Made by a program: the position numbers and the translations under genes
Assembly (NCBI GenBank): GCA_021796055.1
Contig: JAJYOS010000226.1
Span: forward strand, 1 to 8,572
DNA from: Bacteroidota bacterium
GTDB lineage: Bacteria > Bacteroidota > Kryptoniia > Kryptoniales > JAKASW01
DNA: 8,572 bases
Direction: 5' to 3'
Part shown: positions 5,410 through 8,572 of the stretch, piece after piece
Layout of the letters: each line of letters opens with the position of its first letter
Position numbering within the stretch: the stretch's first letter is position 1
Notes under the pieces: generated by a model
Seen by the model: the letters and a program-made list of their open reading frames with translations, nothing else
Database searches by the model: none
Told to the model about the DNA's origin: nothing

Positions 5410-7731
5410 ATGTCGAGCATGAATGACTTCAGGCCGTTAACGGCCGCATTGATTACATCACTCTTTATAGCAGCCGCTATCTTCTACTCAGTTTATTCTC
5501 TCCAACCTCCCGCTCCGCTTCCTGCAACTGCACCGGATTCTCTCTTCTCCGCCGACAGGGCGGCAGGATACATAAAAGAAATTGCACGCACGCCTCACCC
5601 ACTTGGCTCAGAGGCCAACCTGGAGGTGCGTGCGTACATAGCAGGACAACTCAAAGCTATCGGGCTAAGCCCGCAGCTCGACACGTCGATCGTCACCGGC
5701 TCTTATGACGGGATTCATTATGCAGCTTCCGTTGTAAATATAGTTGCGGTACTACCGGGAATTGCCAACTCGAAAGCAGTCATGCTGATGGCGCATTACG
5801 ACTCTGTCCCAACCGGTCCCGGCGCCAGTGATGACGGATCGGGCGTAGCGACATTACTAGAGACAATGCGTGCACTGAAATCATCTCACCCACTCAGGAA
5901 TAATGTCATGGCCGTCTTCACCGACGGCGAGGAACAGGGAATGATGGGCGGACAGGCGCTCGCTGAAAACGATTCGCTGTTGAAACAAATCGGAGTCGCG
6001 ATGAACTTCGAGGCGCGCGGCACCAGCGGCCCTTCGCTGATGTTCGAGACAAGCGAAGGAAACGGCTGGCTCATCAGACAATTTACAGAAGCTTCACCCG
6101 ACCCGGTAGCCACGTCGCTGGCATACGACATGTACAAACATCTCCCCAACAATACTGATTTCACGTGGCTGAAGGCCAAAGGGGTCGATGGGCTGAATTT
6201 CGCCTTCATTGGAGACATTGAACATTACCACAGCGAACTGGACGACTATTCCAACATAAACGAGAGCAGCATCCAGCATGACGGCACTTATGCGCTTGCA
6301 CTCACAAAACATTTCGGGAACATCCCGCTGCCTGGCCCGAAGTCTCCGAACGATATCTATTTCAATTTTATCTGGCCTTCCATTGTATTTTATCACACTT
6401 CGCTTGTAACTTCCCTGACGGTCGTCGCGGGATTCCTGTTTGTTTTCATGGCATTCGTCGGTATGAAGCGAAGAACCATAAAACTCTCCAAAGCTGTGGT
6501 AGGATTCCTTCTCCCTTTTCCCCCATTACTTGTGCTGGGTACGGGAGCGTTCTTCTTGTGGAAGGCTCTGCAGAGTTCCTATCCGGAATCAAGCCATTTT
6601 CTTTTCGGCACGTTCTATCACGACGGAATATTCCTCTGTGTCCTCGTCTTTCTTGCCGCAGCCGTCACGACAGGATATTACACCTTCCTCAGGAAATTCT
6701 TCAGGTCGTCAGAAATGGCGATTGGCGCACTCTTATGGTGGCTGATCCTGACGATCGCATCGACGGCTTACGTTCCGCACGGCGCATACATCTTCCAATG
6801 GCCTTTTATCTCCAGCTCGCTGGCGCTTATCCTTTTTTTTCTGGCGACGAATTCGGACTTCAGGTCACCCGTCATCATGATAATGATGCTCATCCTGGCT
6901 GCCCCCGGAATCTACCTGGTTTCGCAGACCATTTATTTCCTTTACATGACCATGATACCTCCCGGAGTCGTCACGGCTATTGTCGTTCTCGTCATTCTCG
7001 GAATCTTGACGCTTCTCCCTCAGCTGGCAATAATTTCATCTTACCAGAAATGGTTTCTTCCCATCGCCTTCTGTGCAGCCGCACTGATTCTGGCAGCTGT
7101 CGCAATCCTCTCTCACCGTATCGACGCCCACCACCCACGGACCGACAGCGTCGATTATGCAATCGACACGGATGACTCAACCGCATACTGGATTTCCTTT
7201 GACGACTCAACTGACGAGTGGACTTCACATTTTTTCCGGCAGCGGATAACGACGGATTCCATTCCTGATTTCTTCGCGGGTCGTGCTAAACCAGGCATGG
7301 CTGCGAAGGCGGCTCCCGTAAGCATCGCTCCTGTTTTAGTGAAGCTGCTAAGTGATACCGCTTCCCGGGGTGCACAATTTGTTGATCTGCTTGTTAGGTC
7401 ACCTGAGATGGGTAGTCCGGTAGAACTATCGACGGACACACACGTTATTTCGGCCTCGGTTGACGGCCAGTCCATCCCCGATTCCGTCGCCATCTTTCCT
7501 GTCGGTAGGCAGAAAAAGTGGGTACTCTATTATTTCGGCCTGCCCGACAGCGGAGCCACTGTCACCCTTGTCATACCCGCCGGAGAAAAGCTCAGGCTCA
7601 ATACGGTAGAAACGGTTGCCTGCCTTCCCAAGATTGGGGGCATCTCTGCGTTTCCGCGTCCTGCCTCGATAATGCGCCGTCCATTCGTTACGACCGATGC
7701 GTCCCTTGTCATGAAGACTTACGAATTCTAA
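5410..7731 (+). CDS. M28 family zinc metallopeptidase with multi-spanning membrane domain (773 aa), ERMP1/Pff1-like layout
   Basis: Membrane-anchored zinc exopeptidase whose catalytic domain should face the periplasm. An uncleaved signal-anchor helix (about 10-29) precedes the M28 domain (about 45-303). Predicted two-zinc site by family comparison: H129 in AHYDS, bridging D141 in ASDDGSG, catalytic base E174 and ligand E175 in DGEEQGMMG, E201 in NFEARG, and H274 in YHSELDD. A membrane domain follows with about eight hydrophobic helices between residues 327 and 567, giving about nine in total with the anchor. A hydrophilic, strand-rich C-terminal domain (about 570-773) ends the protein. This three-part order matches eukaryotic ER metallopeptidase 1 and yeast Pff1. 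The first ATG is used; a second at 5419 would remove three residues. The stop TAA is followed at once by an in-frame TAG. Substrate unknown; family enzymes act as aminopeptidases. Confidence 0.93.
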   Translation: MSSMNDFRPLTAALITSLFIAAAIFYSVYSLQPPAPLPATAPDSLFSADRAAGYIKEIARTPHPLGSEANLEVRAYIAGQLKAIGLSPQLDTSIVTGSYDGIHYAASVVNIVAVLPGIANSKAVMLMAHYDSVPTGPGASDDGSGVATLLETMRALKSSHPLRNNVMAVFTDGEEQGMMGGQALAENDSLLKQIGVAMNFEARGTSGPSLMFETSEGNGWLIRQFTEASPDPVATSLAYDMYKHLPNNTDFTWLKAKGVDGLNFAFIGDIEHYHSELDDYSNINESSIQHDGTYALALTKHFGNIPLPGPKSPNDIYFNFIWPSIVFYHTSLVTSLTVVAGFLFVFMAFVGMKRRTIKLSKAVVGFLLPFPPLLVLGTGAFFLWKALQSSYPESSHFLFGTFYHDGIFLCVLVFLAAAVTTGYYTFLRKFFRSSEMAIGALLWWLILTIASTAYVPHGAYIFQWPFISSSLALILFFLATNSDFRSPVIMIMMLILAAPGIYLVSQTIYFLYMTMIPPGVVTAIVVLVILGILTLLPQLAIISSYQKWFLPIAFCAAALILAAVAILSHRIDAHHPRTDSVDYAIDTDDSTAYWISFDDSTDEWTSHFFRQRITTDSIPDFFAGRAKPGMAAKAAPVSIAPVLVKLLSDTASRGAQFVDLLVRSPEMGSPVELSTDTHVISASVDGQSIPDSVAIFPVGRQKKWVLYYFGLPDSGATVTLVIPAGEKLRLNTVETVACLPKIGGISAFPRPASIMRRPFVTTDASLVMKTYEF

Positions 7732-7799
7732 TAGGGCGCAGAAACAGTCACATTTTTCCCTTAACGGACTCCGCGTCAACCCAACATTCCCGTCTTCTG

Positions 7800-7807
7800 A
7801 GCTGATC
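7800..7807 (+). repeat. Left copy of 8-bp target-site duplication
   Basis: AGCTGATC directly borders the left end of the miniature element and recurs exactly at 7929-7936. The octamer is not self-complementary, so it is a true direct repeat and not an extension of the inverted repeat. Confidence 0.8.
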
Positions 7808-7928
7808 GTAACCCCTCACTTATGGTTTCTCGCCAAGCCGCAAAGCTCGCAAAGCGAACCGCTCGTCAACATTTCTTTGCGTTCTTGGCGCCTTTGCGAG
7901 AGAAATAACCCTTTCAGTGAGGCATTAC
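7808..7928. mobile_element. 121-bp MITE-like palindromic element with GTAA-ended inverted repeats
   Basis: The left end reads GTAACCCCTCACT (7808-7820). The reverse complement of the right end (7916-7928) reads GTAATGCCTCACT, so 11 of 13 bases match. Each arm then holds three 8-9 bp units: CTCGCCAAG, CCGCAAAG and CTCGCAAAG at 7829-7854, and, on the opposite strand, CTCGCAAAG, GCGCCAAG and AACGCAAAG from 7900 back to 7875. The arms can pair around a loop at about 7855-7874. A perfect 8-bp direct repeat flanks the element. It contains no credible coding sequence. By established family traits, IS66-type elements have GTAA ends and 8-bp duplications, so an IS66 transposase acting in trans is a reasonable guess. 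It occupies the gap between the M28 and M1 peptidase genes, with 68 bp of unremarkable sequence to its left (7732-7799). Confidence 0.8.
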
Positions 7929-7936
7929 AGCTGATC
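7929..7936 (+). repeat. Right copy of 8-bp target-site duplication
   Basis: AGCTGATC, identical to 7800-7807, directly follows the right inverted-repeat end. Two intact copies suggest a fairly recent insertion. Confidence 0.8.
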
Positions 7937-7947
7937 TCCTGCCGACA

Positions 7948-7975
7948 TTGCACGATGGAGCACATCATATTAAAT
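7948..7975 (+). promoter_or_regulatory. Weak candidate promoter for the M1 peptidase gene
   Basis: TTGCAC (7948-7953) and TTAAAT (7970-7975) are 16 bases apart and lie about 42 bases before the ATG at 8017, just outside the miniature element. Match to the sigma-70 -10 box is only 4 of 6, and FCB-group promoters often differ, so this is a suggestion only. Confidence 0.2.
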
Positions 7976-8016
7976 TGTGCCATTAAACTCCCACCAAACC
8001 AAAGACGGTGTATGCA

Positions 8017-8572
8017 ATGAAAAGGCCGGTACTATTAACTCTGCTTGCCGCTATGCTAATAAGCCGCGGCGGTTTTGGACAGGAACCTTCTCATTTTAAC
8101 TGGGGACCTTTCACAAAGGCCGATTCTCTGCGAGGCTTCCTCTCCACTCTTCGAACATGCTACGATGTCACTTACTACCATCTTTCCATCGCGGTGGACA
8201 CAACTTCTCACTCGATCAGCGGATCAAACACCATAGTGTTCAATGTCGTGTCACCGTTCAGCAAAATGCAGGTCGATCTTTTCGCAAACATGCACGTGGA
8301 CAGCATCCTCTTCGAGGACGGCAGCGCATTGACTTTCTCGCGTGAATACGGCGCTGTCTTCGTCGATATGCCACGAGAGCTTTCCCCGGGGACGTCACAC
8401 CACATCATATTTTATTATTCCGGGAAACCCCAGGTCGCGATCAACCCGCCATGGGACGGCGGATTCGTTTGGAAAAGGGACAAGCAAGGGAATCCATGGA
8501 TTATGGTCACGTGCCAGGGGACCGGCGCCAGCCTTTGGTGGCCGAACAAGGACCACCAGTCCGACGAGCCAG
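8017..8572 (+). CDS. Exported M1 family aminopeptidase-like protein, N-terminal part (3' end outside window)
   Basis: The frame opens at the ATG at 8017 and runs without a stop to the window edge, giving 185 residues. Residues 1-21 form a signal peptide (MKR, then a hydrophobic stretch, with likely cleavage after the GGFG segment before Q22), so the protein is exported. Residues 49-140 match the N-terminal beta-saddle domain of M1 peptidases: YDVTYYHLSIAVD, then SISGSNTIVF, then MQVDLFANMHVDSI and VFVDMPREL. The strongest signature is PPWDGGFVW (144-152) followed by CQGTGASLWWPNKDHQSDEP (166-185), the conserved region before the catalytic domain in Bacteroidota-type M1 enzymes. The zinc motif HEXXH is beyond the window, so activity cannot be confirmed. 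An upstream ATG at 8012 meets a stop after two codons. There is no strong ribosome binding site. It follows another exported zinc peptidase, suggesting a shared role in peptide breakdown. Confidence 0.92.
   Translation, partial: MKRPVLLTLLAAMLISRGGFGQEPSHFNWGPFTKADSLRGFLSTLRTCYDVTYYHLSIAVDTTSHSISGSNTIVFNVVSPFSKMQVDLFANMHVDSILFEDGSALTFSREYGAVFVDMPRELSPGTSHHIIFYYSGKPQVAINPPWDGGFVWKRDKQGNPWIMVTCQGTGASLWWPNKDHQSDEP

Noticed and set aside
8157..8408. Short frames on both strands near the window end
   Set aside because: They overlap the M1 peptidase frame that opens at 8017 and carries signal peptide and family motifs; the short frames have no features.

Overview
The window is a gene-dense bacterial segment of roughly 50% GC, and every gene I can support lies on the + strand. 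The two exported zinc peptidases, the style of the M1 peptidase and the sparse Shine-Dalgarno sites before several genes suggest a member of the Bacteroidota/Chlorobiota/Ignavibacteriota (FCB) group. This is an inference from protein flavour; no marker gene is present.

Region 1 (1-3932) is an ABC-exporter block. It starts with the 3' part of a MacB/FtsX-type permease, followed 11 bp later by a second complete FtsX-type permease whose ribosome binding site overlaps the first gene's stop codon. A DrrA-like ATPase and a DrrB-like ABC-2 permease follow, a classic two-gene exporter. The intergenic gaps here carry three different short-period tandem arrays: a 7-bp array at 2147-2174, an 8-bp array at 3023-3078 and a 7-bp array at 3084-3125.

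Region 2 (4046-5350) holds two small enzymes: an integral-membrane methyltransferase of the isoprenylcysteine carboxyl methyltransferase (ICMT)/phospholipid methyltransferase type, and a Nudix hydrolase with the helical N-terminal domain of the YjhB-like group.

Region 3 (5410-8572) holds two envelope zinc peptidases. The first is a 773-residue M28 peptidase fused to a multi-spanning membrane domain and a C-terminal soluble domain, the layout of eukaryotic ERMP1/Pff1 proteins. The second is the N-terminal third or less of an exported M1 aminopeptidase-like protein that runs off the window end. Between them sits the most striking non-coding feature: a 121-bp near-palindromic element (7808-7928) with GTAA-ended terminal inverted repeats and a perfect 8-bp target duplication (AGCTGATC). 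It looks like a non-autonomous miniature transposon, possibly moved by an IS66-family transposase.

The genes do not form an obvious new pathway. They look like an envelope export and peptide-processing neighbourhood. The novelty is mainly in the non-coding repeats. No RNA gene, CRISPR array or convincing factor-independent terminator was seen, and no stretch over 300 bp lacks a gene.
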